This document shows positions 53,498 through 62,071 of a stretch of 64,000 nucleotides of DNA, in pieces. Under the pieces are notes generated by a model. That model had not been told where the DNA came from. It was given only the letters and a program-made list of their open reading frames with translations, and ran no database searches. Source of the stretch: Hyphobacterium indicum (GTDB lineage: Bacteria; Pseudomonadota; Alphaproteobacteria; Caulobacterales; Maricaulaceae); contig NZ_QBDX01000004.1 in assembly GCF_003129605.1 (NCBI RefSeq), positions 620,001 through 684,000 on the forward strand, read 5' to 3'. A program made the translations under genes and the position numbers. The number at the start of each line of letters is the position of its first letter. The stretch's first letter is position 1.

Positions 53498-55489
53498 TTG
53501 CCCAGCGAAACCGCAACCGAAACCGCTCCTCTCGAAACCGCGCAATCCCGCATGTATGCAGGCGATTTCAGCGCGGCAATCGAAGCGCTGAACCAGGTCC
53601 TCACAGAGGATGAGGACTCGGTTGATGCCCGCTATATGCGGGCGGTCTGTTTCCGGTATCTGAAAGATCCGGCAAAAGCCCGCGCCGATCTCGATGCACT
53701 CAAGCGGATCGTGCCCGATTTCGGCCGGGCCTATCAGGAAGAAGGCCATCTTTACCGTGACACCGGCGATTGGTCGCGCGCCCTCCTTGCCTATCAGCGT
53801 GCCTGCCAGTTTAATCCGGCCCTGCTGGCCAGCTGGAAAGGCCAGGCCGCCGCATTCCGGTCACTGGGAAAAGAGGCAGAGGCGGAACAGGCCGAAGCCC
53901 AGGCACGCCGGCTGGAAAGCCTGCCGAATGACCTGGTCGCCGTCACGCACTTGCTGCATGAGGGCAAACTGCTGAAAGCCGAGCAACTCTGCCGTGCCTA
54001 CATGCAGAAAAACCCGCACGACATCGAGGGCATGCGCCTGCTGGCGGCCATCGGCACACGCTTTGGTGTGCTGGAGGATGCGGACTTTTTGCTGGAGACC
54101 GCGCTCGAGCTGGATCCGGACAATATCCAGTTGCGCCTTGACTTCATTGATGTGCTCCGCAAGCGTCAGAAATTCGAGGCCGCGCTCACCCAGGCCACAC
54201 TGCTTTATGACCGCGAGCCGGACAATCCGCTCTTCCAGTCCCATCTCGCCATCGAATCCATGCAGACGGGCGATTACGAAAAAGCCCTCGCCCTGTTCCG
54301 CACCATTCTCGAAAAATTGCCCGATGACGCCGCCACGCTGACCTCGCGCGGCCATGCGCTGAAAACGCTGGGCGAGCAAGACGAGGCCATTGCCTCCTAC
54401 CGGAAAGCCGCCCGTATCAAGGCGGATCATGGCGACGCCTGGTATGCCCTGGCCAATCTCAAGACCTATGCCTTTTCCGATGACGAGCTGGCCACGATGC
54501 GAGCTCGGGAAGCCGGATCCGATCTTGGTTTTCAGGACCGGATCTATCTCTGCTTTGCGCTCGGAAAGGCGTTCGAGGACCGCAAGGAATACGCCACGGC
54601 GTTTGAATATTATGAGCGCGGAAATGATCTCAAACGGGTCCAGACGCGCTATAAATCCGATCAGATGGAAGAGGAATTACAGGCACAGGCCAGCATCTGC
54701 ACGCCGGATCTGTTTGAAAAACAGGCGGGCAAGGGATGTCCGGCTCCGGATCCGATATTCATCGTCGGCCTGCCGCGGGCCGGCTCCACACTGATCGAAC
54801 AGATTCTCGCCTCCCACAGCCTGGTCGATGGCACGCTGGAACTGCCCAACATCCTGGCGCTGTCGCATCGGCTGCGCGGCCGCAAACGGGTGAGTGACCG
54901 GACTTTCTACCCGCGCGTGTTGCATGATCTGGACGCGGAAAAACTGCAGGCGCTGGGTGAGGATTACATCGAAAACACGCGTATTCACCGCCAGGGCGCG
55001 CCCTTTTTCACCGACAAGATGCCGAACAATTTCCGCCATATCGGTCTGATCAAGCTGATCCTGCCGAATGCGAAAATCATTGATGCGCGGCGCGGCGCGA
55101 TGGCCTGCTGTTTTTCCGGTTTCAAGCAACTCTTCGCCGAAGGCCAGGAATTCACCTACGGGCTTGATGAAATCGGACGCTATTACAGAGCCTATGTCCG
55201 GCTGATGGAACATTGGGACAATGTCCTGCCCGGAGAGATCCTGCGTGTGAATCACGAGGACGTGGTCAATGATCTTGAAACCCAGGTCCGCCGCATCCTG
55301 GAATTTTGCGGACTGCCCTTCGAGCAGGCCTGCGTAGATTTTCACAAAACCCGGCGCGCTGTCCGCACCGCATCATCCGAGCAGGTGCGGCAGCCCATCT
55401 ACAAGGATGGCGTTGAACAATGGCGTCATTTCGAACCCTGGCTCGACCCGTTGAAAAGCGCGCTGGGGCCGGAACTCGTTAAGACCTGA
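53498..55489 (+). CDS. TPR-repeat sulfotransferase
   Basis: 663 residues from TTG 53498 (GGACGG 7 bases upstream); the ATG at 53435 is rejected because the 5' part would run through the terminator-like hairpin. Residues about 10-380 are consecutive tetratricopeptide repeats; the rest is a PAPS-type sulfotransferase with phosphosulfate loop IVGLPRAGSTLIEQ near 424-437 and the 3'-phosphate region around NHEDVVNDLETQVRRILEFCG (abridged). The family transfers sulfate to protein, peptide or carbohydrate acceptors; the acceptor here is unknown. A BCCT transporter gene follows 13 bases later. Confidence 0.87.
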   Translation: MPSETATETAPLETAQSRMYAGDFSAAIEALNQVLTEDEDSVDARYMRAVCFRYLKDPAKARADLDALKRIVPDFGRAYQEEGHLYRDTGDWSRALLAYQRACQFNPALLASWKGQAAAFRSLGKEAEAEQAEAQARRLESLPNDLVAVTHLLHEGKLLKAEQLCRAYMQKNPHDIEGMRLLAAIGTRFGVLEDADFLLETALELDPDNIQLRLDFIDVLRKRQKFEAALTQATLLYDREPDNPLFQSHLAIESMQTGDYEKALALFRTILEKLPDDAATLTSRGHALKTLGEQDEAIASYRKAARIKADHGDAWYALANLKTYAFSDDELATMRAREAGSDLGFQDRIYLCFALGKAFEDRKEYATAFEYYERGNDLKRVQTRYKSDQMEEELQAQASICTPDLFEKQAGKGCPAPDPIFIVGLPRAGSTLIEQILASHSLVDGTLELPNILALSHRLRGRKRVSDRTFYPRVLHDLDAEKLQALGEDYIENTRIHRQGAPFFTDKMPNNFRHIGLIKLILPNAKIIDARRGAMACCFSGFKQLFAEGQEFTYGLDEIGRYYRAYVRLMEHWDNVLPGEILRVNHEDVVNDLETQVRRILEFCGLPFEQACVDFHKTRRAVRTASSEQVRQPIYKDGVEQWRHFEPWLDPLKSALGPELVKT

Positions 55490-55502
55490 GGAGACTGCCT
55501 CT

Positions 55503-57443
55503 ATGAAACGCATCGAACCTGCCGTGTTTTTTCCTGCCGCCATTCTGGTTGCCGTGGGGGTTGGGTATGCAGTGTTCGCGGGAGATCAGGCCGAGACAGT
55601 CTTCACCCAGATCCGTGAGGCCATTACCGATTCAATGGGCTGGCTCTATTCCGTCAGCGTGGGAGGTTTCCTCGTCGCCCTCCTGATCGTGGCGTTTTCG
55701 GACTGGGGCCGGATCCGCCTTGGACCGGACGATTCACGCCCCGAATATGGCTTCATGCCCTGGTTTGCCATGTTGTTTTCGGCCGGCATGGGCATCGGGC
55801 TGATGTTTTTCGGTGTCGCCGAACCGCTGACTCACTACATCAACCCGCCGGTTGGCGAAGGCGAAACGCTGGAAGCTGCGCGCCAGGCGATTGTTCTCAC
55901 CTTTTTCCACTGGGGCATTCATGCGTGGGGAATCTACGTCGTCGTCGGCCTGTCATTGGCCTATTTCACCTATCGGCACGGTCTTCCGCTGACCATTCGA
56001 TCGGCGCTTTATCCGCTGATCGGAGACCGGATCCATGGCTGGATCGGGCATACCGTGGACACGATCGCAATTCTCGGCACGCTTTTCGGTGTCGCCACCT
56101 CGCTTGGATTCGGTGTGACGCAGATCAATGCCGGGCTCAACACGCTCTTCGACATACCCATTGACACCAATGTCCAGCTTGTCCTGATTGTTGTGATCAC
56201 GGGCATGGCGACGTTGTCAGTGCTGGCCGGCCTTGATGCCGGAATCAAACGGCTCAGCGAATGGAATCTCTACCTGGCCATCGGCCTTATGGTGTTTGTC
56301 CTGATGTTCGGCCCCACCATGTATCTGATCAGCGCCTATGTGCAGAATATCGGCAACTATCTGGATCAGATCGCAACCCTGACCTTCAATGTCGACGCCT
56401 TTGGCGACGGCGCATGGGTCAATGACTGGACGCTTTTCTATTGGGGCTGGTGGATTTCCTGGTCGCCGTTTGTCGGCATGTTCATAGCCCGCATCTCGCG
56501 TGGCCGGACCATTCGCGAATTCATTTTCGGCGTGCTGATCGGGCCAACCCTGTTCACCTTTGCCTGGATGACCATCTATGGCGACTCGGCCCTGCGCCTC
56601 GCTCTCATGGACATGGCGCAGCCCATGGTCGAGGCCGTGCGCAGCGGGACCAGCGAACTGGCGCTGTTCGGCCTGCTGGACACGCTGCCTTTCTCGACGA
56701 TCACTTCGGTGGCAGCCATCGTTCTGGTGACAACCTTTTTTGTGACCTCGTCGGATTCCGGCTCGCTGGTGAAATCGGCGCTGGCATCAGGCGGATCGCT
56801 CGAACCCCCGCTATTGCAACGCTTCTTCTGGGCTGTGCTGGAAGGCGTCGTTGCGGCAACGCTTCTGGTCGCGGGCGGCCTGGCAGCGCTGCAATCGGTG
56901 ACGATCGCCGCCGCCCTGCCCTTCACGATCGTCGTGATACTGGCCTTTGTCGGTCTGCTCCGCGCCTTCTCGATGGAAACGGCGCGGCGGGCCGGATTCA
57001 AGACCGCGGCCCAGATTCCGGTCGATGGCACCAGCGTGCCGTGGAAAACACGGTTGAAGCTGATGTTCACCCGGCCAAAGGTCAAAGAGGTCAATGATTA
57101 CATAAGGCAATCGGTCGTTCCCGCCCTTCGCGAGGTCGGCGACGAACTCGAAAACAACGGGTACAATGTCACCCTGACCGATGAAATCGGCTGGGCCGAG
57201 ATGAAGGTCGAGGGATATGAAGAGCCCTATTTCATCTATCGCGTCGAAAGGCGGGAATTCGACCAGCCACACTTCCAGCCGACCGACCAGGTGTCCGAGG
57301 ACAGTTTTGCCCGCGCCGAGGTCTTCCTGTCAGAAGGCGGTCAACACTATGATATATACGGCTATTCCAAGCTTCAGGTGATCCGCGACGTGCTACGCCA
57401 GTATGAGCGCCACCTGCAATGGCTCTATCACCTCGCGACCTGA
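55503..57443 (+). CDS. betT: BCCT-family betaine/choline/carnitine transporter
   Basis: 646 residues with 12 predicted helices and the family hallmark WWISWSPFVGMFIARISRGRTIREF (abridged) near 310-335, also ISAGMGIGLMFFGVAEP-like sequence near 95-110 (MLFSAGMGIGLMFFGVAEP). The extended cytoplasmic C-terminal domain of about 150 residues (to ...HLQWLYHLAT) resembles BetT-type choline carriers rather than short BetP forms. It imports a quaternary ammonium osmolyte or nutrient with H+ or Na+. It is probably co-transcribed with the sulfotransferase and stops immediately next to the convergent csaA-like gene. Confidence 0.9.
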   Translation: MKRIEPAVFFPAAILVAVGVGYAVFAGDQAETVFTQIREAITDSMGWLYSVSVGGFLVALLIVAFSDWGRIRLGPDDSRPEYGFMPWFAMLFSAGMGIGLMFFGVAEPLTHYINPPVGEGETLEAARQAIVLTFFHWGIHAWGIYVVVGLSLAYFTYRHGLPLTIRSALYPLIGDRIHGWIGHTVDTIAILGTLFGVATSLGFGVTQINAGLNTLFDIPIDTNVQLVLIVVITGMATLSVLAGLDAGIKRLSEWNLYLAIGLMVFVLMFGPTMYLISAYVQNIGNYLDQIATLTFNVDAFGDGAWVNDWTLFYWGWWISWSPFVGMFIARISRGRTIREFIFGVLIGPTLFTFAWMTIYGDSALRLALMDMAQPMVEAVRSGTSELALFGLLDTLPFSTITSVAAIVLVTTFFVTSSDSGSLVKSALASGGSLEPPLLQRFFWAVLEGVVAATLLVAGGLAALQSVTIAAALPFTIVVILAFVGLLRAFSMETARRAGFKTAAQIPVDGTSVPWKTRLKLMFTRPKVKEVNDYIRQSVVPALREVGDELENNGYNVTLTDEIGWAEMKVEGYEEPYFIYRVERREFDQPHFQPTDQVSEDSFARAEVFLSEGGQHYDIYGYSKLQVIRDVLRQYERHLQWLYHLAT

Positions 57444-57815
57444 TCAGGCCAATCGGGCGCCAAGCGGCACATCGCCATCCGGCTGCGCCAGCCGGATGGC
57501 TCCGTCCTTGTCGGCAAATCCCAGGACCAGGACTTCGGACCGCACTGGTCCGATCTGGCGGGGTGGAAAATTGACCACCGCCATGACGCGGCGGCCGGCG
57601 AGCTCATCCAGCGTGTAATTCACGGTGATCTGCGCCGCACTTTTCTTTTCGCCGATGACAGGCCCGAAATCGATCCATATCTTGTAGGAGGCATTACGGG
57701 CTTCCGGAAATGTTTCAGCCCGGACAATCTCTCCAACGCGGATATCGACCTTCAGAAAGTCGTCAAATCCGATCTCGTCCGCCCGTGGGGAATCCGGTGC
57801 AAAATCCTTGTGCAT
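57444..57815 (-). CDS. CsaA-like tRNA-binding OB-fold protein
   Basis: 123 residues of the EMAP/MetRS-C tRNA-binding OB fold: FLKVDIRVGEIVRAETFPEARNASYK (abridged) at 19-44, IGEKKSAAQITVNY, and VVNFPPRQIGPVRSEVLVLGF (abridged). CsaA is described as a chaperone-like or export-related protein in Bacillus, but tRNA binding is the better-founded property. It is about 10 residues longer than typical CsaA at the N-terminus. The adjoining convergent stop leaves no space from betT. Confidence 0.9.
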   Translation of the reverse strand: MHKDFAPDSPRADEIGFDDFLKVDIRVGEIVRAETFPEARNASYKIWIDFGPVIGEKKSAAQITVNYTLDELAGRRVMAVVNFPPRQIGPVRSEVLVLGFADKDGAIRLAQPDGDVPLGARLA

Positions 57816-57903
57816 TCGCCTGCCCCTGCTGTCGTATCACTACAGCGACAGACAAACACCGTTGGCGGCGCATTTCCAGCCCCGGCAGAACCGCCGGCGG
57901 CCA

Positions 57904-58587
57904 TCATGCCGTGTGCGGGCACATCTCCGCGCAATCCCCGAAACCCGCACCCAGCCAGACCGACAACCGGTCCGGAAATTGCTGCGACGCCTCCCGGCGA
58001 TTTGAGACCGACAGGTCGAGATCACAGATCAGCCCGTTTTCAATCGCATAGATCCAGCCGTGAATCGTGACTGCCTGCCCCCTCGCCCACGCATCATGGA
58101 TGATCGGATTGCAGGCAACAGAGCGGACCTGGGCCGCGACATTGGCCTCGCACAAGGCATTCAGACGCTGAACCGGATCATTGATCCGCAACAGATGGCT
58201 GGCCATTTCATCCGACACATCGCGAATAGGCTGCAGCCAGTGATCGATAAGACCATGCCGGTCGCCGGACATCGCTGCAGCAACCCCGCCACAGCCATAA
58301 TGACCGCATACGATGACGTGCCGGACCTTCAGCGTTTCCACAGCAAACTGGAGCACTGACAGGAAATTCGCATCCTGCGCCGGTGCGAGATTTGCCACAT
58401 TGCGGTGTACGAACAACTCACCCGGGTCGAGCCCGACGATATCATTCGCCGGCACACGGCTGTCGGAACAGCCAATCCAGAGATAATCGGGATGCTGCTG
58501 ACGGACCAGGCGGTGAAAGAAGTCCGGGTCTTTCCGGGTCTTGGACTCCGCCCAGGCCAGATTGTTCTCAAGAAGATCGCTGATCAT
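57904..58587 (-). CDS. can: Beta-class carbonic anhydrase
   Basis: 227 residues. It interconverts CO2 and bicarbonate in the cytoplasm. Zinc ligands: Cys40 with Asp42 and Arg44 in CSDSRVPAND, then His96 and Cys99 in GHYGCGG. Overall length fits E. coli Can. It stands between csaA (88 bases away) and an outer-membrane protein gene (29 bases) on the same strand. Confidence 0.94.
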   Translation of the reverse strand: MISDLLENNLAWAESKTRKDPDFFHRLVRQQHPDYLWIGCSDSRVPANDIVGLDPGELFVHRNVANLAPAQDANFLSVLQFAVETLKVRHVIVCGHYGCGGVAAAMSGDRHGLIDHWLQPIRDVSDEMASHLLRINDPVQRLNALCEANVAAQVRSVACNPIIHDAWARGQAVTIHGWIYAIENGLICDLDLSVSNRREASQQFPDRLSVWLGAGFGDCAEMCPHTA

Positions 58588-58616
58588 CGGCCTGCCCGGT
58601 TGTCCGGCCTCCTGTT

Positions 58617-59819
58617 TTATCGGCTTACCGTGATGGCAAACCAGAATTTGTTGCGATCCGCGGGCCCGCCGGCCGGGCCATCATAGAAAGCGCTCTTGAA
58701 CTGCAGCGAGACATGCTCGGTCAGCCGCGACGTGGCGACGAGATCAAATTCGGATCCCAGTGATCCACCAGCGTTTTCTGCCTCGAAGTCATGAAAGAAA
58801 GCCGCCAGTGACAGCGTTTGCCCGAAAGGTGGCTCCGGCACATTCCAGCCGCCTGTCAGATAGATATCGCGCACACCGTTTCCCGGCGTGCCGAGAAAGA
58901 CATCGCCCCATCCCTGAAAAGCGTGAAGCGTGGCCAGCGGCGTTGAAAAACCGACAACACCATTCCCCTCCAGATTCTCGATCCCGATCCCGGCGGAAAG
59001 CCCATTCCGGGCGATGTTCGCGCGAGCCCGGAACAGGCCCAGGTCAAAGCTGGCGGGATTGTCGCCATAGTCTGTTTGGTGCGCATATTCGACAAAATAG
59101 GTAAAGGTCGGCGCACCTTCGGTGGCAATCGCGCCCTGCCAGCGCAGTCCATAGGTTGCTGATGACTGGGCCGCGGCATCCTGATTGTCGATGAGAAACG
59201 CAAAGCCCGACAATTGCCCGGCGGGGGCCTGATAATCCGCAGAGAAAACATGCCCGTCGAGATCCCAGTCGCCAGCCGGGTGATCCGGGCCGAAAATCCG
59301 GTTGACCCGGTCAAGATAGAGATAGTTGACGGTCAGGTTCTCGATACCGTCGAATGTTGCGCGGAACGCGTCGAAAGTCTGCTCATTCTGCCGGAATCCG
59401 ACATTGCCGATATAGCGCGCATCGCCCAGAATCACCCGTTGGCGGCCCAGCGTCAGAGTGGCACCTTCAAAACCGCTATAGGCGATTTGTGCACGGTTGA
59501 GTTCGGTGGCTTCGGGGTCGGCGACCACCGGATAGGCCGCTTGCCCGTTCGCGGTTGAATTGAAGTCGTCAACCAGGTGCAGCACATTTTCGCCTTCGAT
59601 CAGGAAGCGGAAATCATTCACCGGTCCGCTATCAAGGCCGAAACGCGTCCTCAGGGTCAGGGCTTGCGCGGTCTCGGCGAAGCCATCCTGATCAACTGCC
59701 TCATAGCGCAAACGCGCATCCAGCGTGAAAGCGGGGTCGGCAACAACCGGCGCTGTGAATGACGCCAGAAGCGTCACCATGCTTGCGGGAAGAACCAGCC
59801 CTCTGACAACACCCTGCAT
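58617..59819 (-). CDS. Outer-membrane beta-barrel protein (alginate-export/porin-like)
   Basis: 400 residues from ATG 59819 with AAGGG 9 bases upstream; the frame to 59948 is rejected. A signal peptide (about 1-28, ...FTAPVVADPA) precedes alternating amphipathic strands typical of a 16-18-strand porin and a C-terminal strand ending FAITVSR. The LGRQRVILGDARYIGNVGFRQNEQTFDA (abridged) stretch near 125-150 resembles the alginate export/AlgE-like domain family. Placed 22 bases after the ppiC gene of the nitrate reductase operon, it may be a nitrate or small-anion porin, though that is only positional inference. Confidence 0.8.
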   Translation of the reverse strand: MQGVVRGLVLPASMVTLLASFTAPVVADPAFTLDARLRYEAVDQDGFAETAQALTLRTRFGLDSGPVNDFRFLIEGENVLHLVDDFNSTANGQAAYPVVADPEATELNRAQIAYSGFEGATLTLGRQRVILGDARYIGNVGFRQNEQTFDAFRATFDGIENLTVNYLYLDRVNRIFGPDHPAGDWDLDGHVFSADYQAPAGQLSGFAFLIDNQDAAAQSSATYGLRWQGAIATEGAPTFTYFVEYAHQTDYGDNPASFDLGLFRARANIARNGLSAGIGIENLEGNGVVGFSTPLATLHAFQGWGDVFLGTPGNGVRDIYLTGGWNVPEPPFGQTLSLAAFFHDFEAENAGGSLGSEFDLVATSRLTEHVSLQFKSAFYDGPAGGPADRNKFWFAITVSR

Positions 59820-59841
59820 AATCCACACCCTTCCGTTAGCG

Positions 59842-60675
59842 CTATTGAACCAGCGGCGATGTCGCGCCGTTGAGATTGACACCGGTGATTTTCGCCTCGC
59901 CAATGACCAGCGAAATGAATTGGGAGACAGCGCGCCGCCAACTGGCATCCCGGAGGAATTCCTCGATCAGCGGCCGGGCCGCCTCGAATTCCGGAATCGC
60001 ACCATCGGCTTTTTCGTCCAGCCGGATGATATGGAATCCGTAAGGCGTTTCGACGGGGTCAGGCGTGATGTCGCCCGGCGACATATCGGCCAGTGCGGCC
60101 TCGAAGAGCGGGGTTGTCTGACCTGCCGTTATCTGTCCCAGACGCCCGCCTTCATTGGCCGACGCGCAATCGGAGCGCTCCCGCGCCATTTTCTCGAATT
60201 GACCCGGCCGCCTCTGAAGCTCGCTGGCCAGAATCTGCGCCTCTTTCCTTGTGCGGGAAAAGACCAGCGCATCCCGCTTGTCGGCTTGCAACAGGATATG
60301 TGCCACCTCATAGAGGTCGGCGGTCCGGAAGCGTTTCCGGTTGTTCTCGAAATAGCGGCGGCAGGACTCCTCGTCCGGCTCCGGTGTCGAGACCTGCGTC
60401 TCGAGCAATTGACGGATCAGGGCATCATCATCCGTTTCGGTCCGCCCGGCTTCGTCAGAGTGTGGCTGGGCCGTCAGTCCTGTAGCGCGCGCATTCTGCA
60501 ACAGGGCCTCGCGGATGACCAGCGCCTCAGCGGCCGCTGCCCAGGCTTTCTCCGGCCGGTCGGCATCATGGTTCTGGGCTTCATCCGCAATGGCCTTGGC
60601 GGCGATTTCAACGCCATTCACCGAAACGGGAACGGCCTTGCCGGGCATGTTGGAGATCAGTGAGGCAGACGTCAT
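59842..60675 (-). CDS. PpiC-type peptidyl-prolyl isomerase of the nar operon
   Basis: 277 residues without a signal peptide, so cytoplasmic. The parvulin domain lies at about 140-240 (EVAHILLQADKRDA, FEKMARERSDCASANEGGRLG (abridged), VETPYGFHIIRLDE); the N-terminal 130 residues are helical, as in NifM-like proteins. Its start overlaps the narI stop (ATGA), so it is part of the nar operon and may assist nitrate reductase maturation; similar genes are found beside narI in other bacteria. The substrate is unproven. Confidence 0.87.
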   Translation of the reverse strand: MTSASLISNMPGKAVPVSVNGVEIAAKAIADEAQNHDADRPEKAWAAAAEALVIREALLQNARATGLTAQPHSDEAGRTETDDDALIRQLLETQVSTPEPDEESCRRYFENNRKRFRTADLYEVAHILLQADKRDALVFSRTRKEAQILASELQRRPGQFEKMARERSDCASANEGGRLGQITAGQTTPLFEAALADMSPGDITPDPVETPYGFHIIRLDEKADGAIPEFEAARPLIEEFLRDASWRRAVSQFISLVIGEAKITGVNLNGATSPLVQ

Positions 60676-61376
60676 TTGCCGGCCCCCTTGGCGGGTTTAC
60701 GGCGGACAATCTGATACCCGCTGCGGAACACATAACGCACCGGCGCGCTGAACATATGGACCAGCCGCGTGAACGGGAAGACGAGAAAGATCGTCAATCC
60801 GAGGAAGATGTGCAGCTTGAAAATCCAGTGCGCACCCGTGATGTACTGGGCCGCATCCGCCTGGAAGGTGAAGATGCCCTGCGCCCAGTTCATGAAAGTC
60901 ACCATTTCATGGCCATCCAGGTGAGTCATGGAGACCGGTATGGTGCCGAGACCCAACACAAGCTGGGCATAGAGCAGGAGCAGGATCACCATATCCGCAA
61001 AACTGGTGGTCGAACGGATCCGGGCATCAAAGAGCCGCCGGTGAAGCAGCAGACTCGCCCCGATCAGCGCGAACACGCCGGCCACACCCCCTGCGACAAT
61101 CGCAAGCACCTGCTTGGCTCCATGTCCGATACCCAGCGCATCGAAGACCGCAATCGGCGTCAGAAGGCCGACGAGATGGCCGAAAAAAATCACCAGAACG
61201 CCGAGGTGAAACAGCACCGAACCCCAGATCAGTTGTTTGCGGCGCAAAAGCTGACTCGAGCCGGCCCGCCAGGAATAGGGCTCCCGGTCATAGCGGATGA
61301 TGGAGCCGACCGCGAGCACGGTCAGGGCGATATAGGGATAGAATCCGAACACGGCAGTATGAAGGAAATCGCTCAT
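60672..61376 (-). CDS. narI: Respiratory nitrate reductase gamma subunit
   Basis: 234 residues with five predicted membrane helices. This b-type cytochrome oxidises quinol and passes electrons to NarH. Seen: FLHTAVFGFYPYIALTVL at the N-terminus, SVLFHLGVLVIFFGHLVGLL with haem histidines, MNWAQGIFTF and FKLHIFLGLTIFLVFPFTRLVHMFSAP (abridged) with the C-terminal haem ligands. Overlaps narJ upstream and ppiC downstream by 4 bases each. Confidence 0.95.
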   Translation of the reverse strand: MSDFLHTAVFGFYPYIALTVLAVGSIIRYDREPYSWRAGSSQLLRRKQLIWGSVLFHLGVLVIFFGHLVGLLTPIAVFDALGIGHGAKQVLAIVAGGVAGVFALIGASLLLHRRLFDARIRSTTSFADMVILLLLYAQLVLGLGTIPVSMTHLDGHEMVTFMNWAQGIFTFQADAAQYITGAHWIFKLHIFLGLTIFLVFPFTRLVHMFSAPVRYVFRSGYQIVRRKPAKGAGK

Positions 61377-62071
61377 GGCTGGTCTCCCTTGTTGAGACCG
61401 GTTTCAGGGGGCACGGCCATGCGGCCGAGCATGTCGCTTGCGGCCGGGCAGCCCGCATCCGGATCCGGTCCGAAGACCACCTGTTCTTCCGCCCAGGCCT
61501 TGTCGATGGCCTCCAGCGAGGTGTCTTCCGAGGCCGGTGTTTCGACCGTGCCATCGACGGCCGCCGAGCGGTCCGCCAGCTGGCCCAGCGCCCGGAACAC
61601 ACTGGCATAGATGCTGTCGCGCTTGCGGAGCCGCTCCGCCAGCGCATCAAGGACATGCGAGGTTTCACCCAGAAAGGCGCGCGCTTCGCCGACATCCCGG
61701 GTCGACAGGTATTCCAGGAAAAGCGGCAGGAAGTCCGGCAATTCGCCGGCGACCATTTCCAGACCGCTTTGCTCGTAAAGCGCCAGCAGATCGACCATGG
61801 CCTGCCCGCGGTCCCGGCTCTCGCCGTGAACATGTTCAAACAGATGAAGCGACAGGGTCCGCGACCGGTCGAAGAGCTGAACATAGCGCTCCTGAAGATC
61901 GTAGAGATCGCGGGAAGCCAGCTGGGCCGCCAGCCGGTTGACCGCAGTCTGGTCGCGCCGCGGCAACAGGGCTTCGGCCTCCAGAACGCCGGCGAACTCG
62001 CCGGCCGCATCCGCTATGTCCTGCGTCGGATAGCTGAGCAGCGCTGCAAGGATTTTGAAGGTCTTGGCCAT
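61373..62071 (-). CDS. narJ: Nitrate reductase molybdenum cofactor assembly chaperone
   Basis: 232 residues from ATG 62071, overlapping the narH stop (TGATG); an upstream ATG at 62176 lies within narH and is rejected. Helical NarJ/TorD-like fold with FKILAALLSYPTQDI at the start and RSRTLSLHLFEHVHGESRDRGQAM (abridged) near 65-90, the NarJ signature. It holds NarG for cofactor insertion before membrane attachment. Confidence 0.94.
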   Translation of the reverse strand: MAKTFKILAALLSYPTQDIADAAGEFAGVLEAEALLPRRDQTAVNRLAAQLASRDLYDLQERYVQLFDRSRTLSLHLFEHVHGESRDRGQAMVDLLALYEQSGLEMVAGELPDFLPLFLEYLSTRDVGEARAFLGETSHVLDALAERLRKRDSIYASVFRALGQLADRSAAVDGTVETPASEDTSLEAIDKAWAEEQVVFGPDPDAGCPAASDMLGRMAVPPETGLNKGDQP

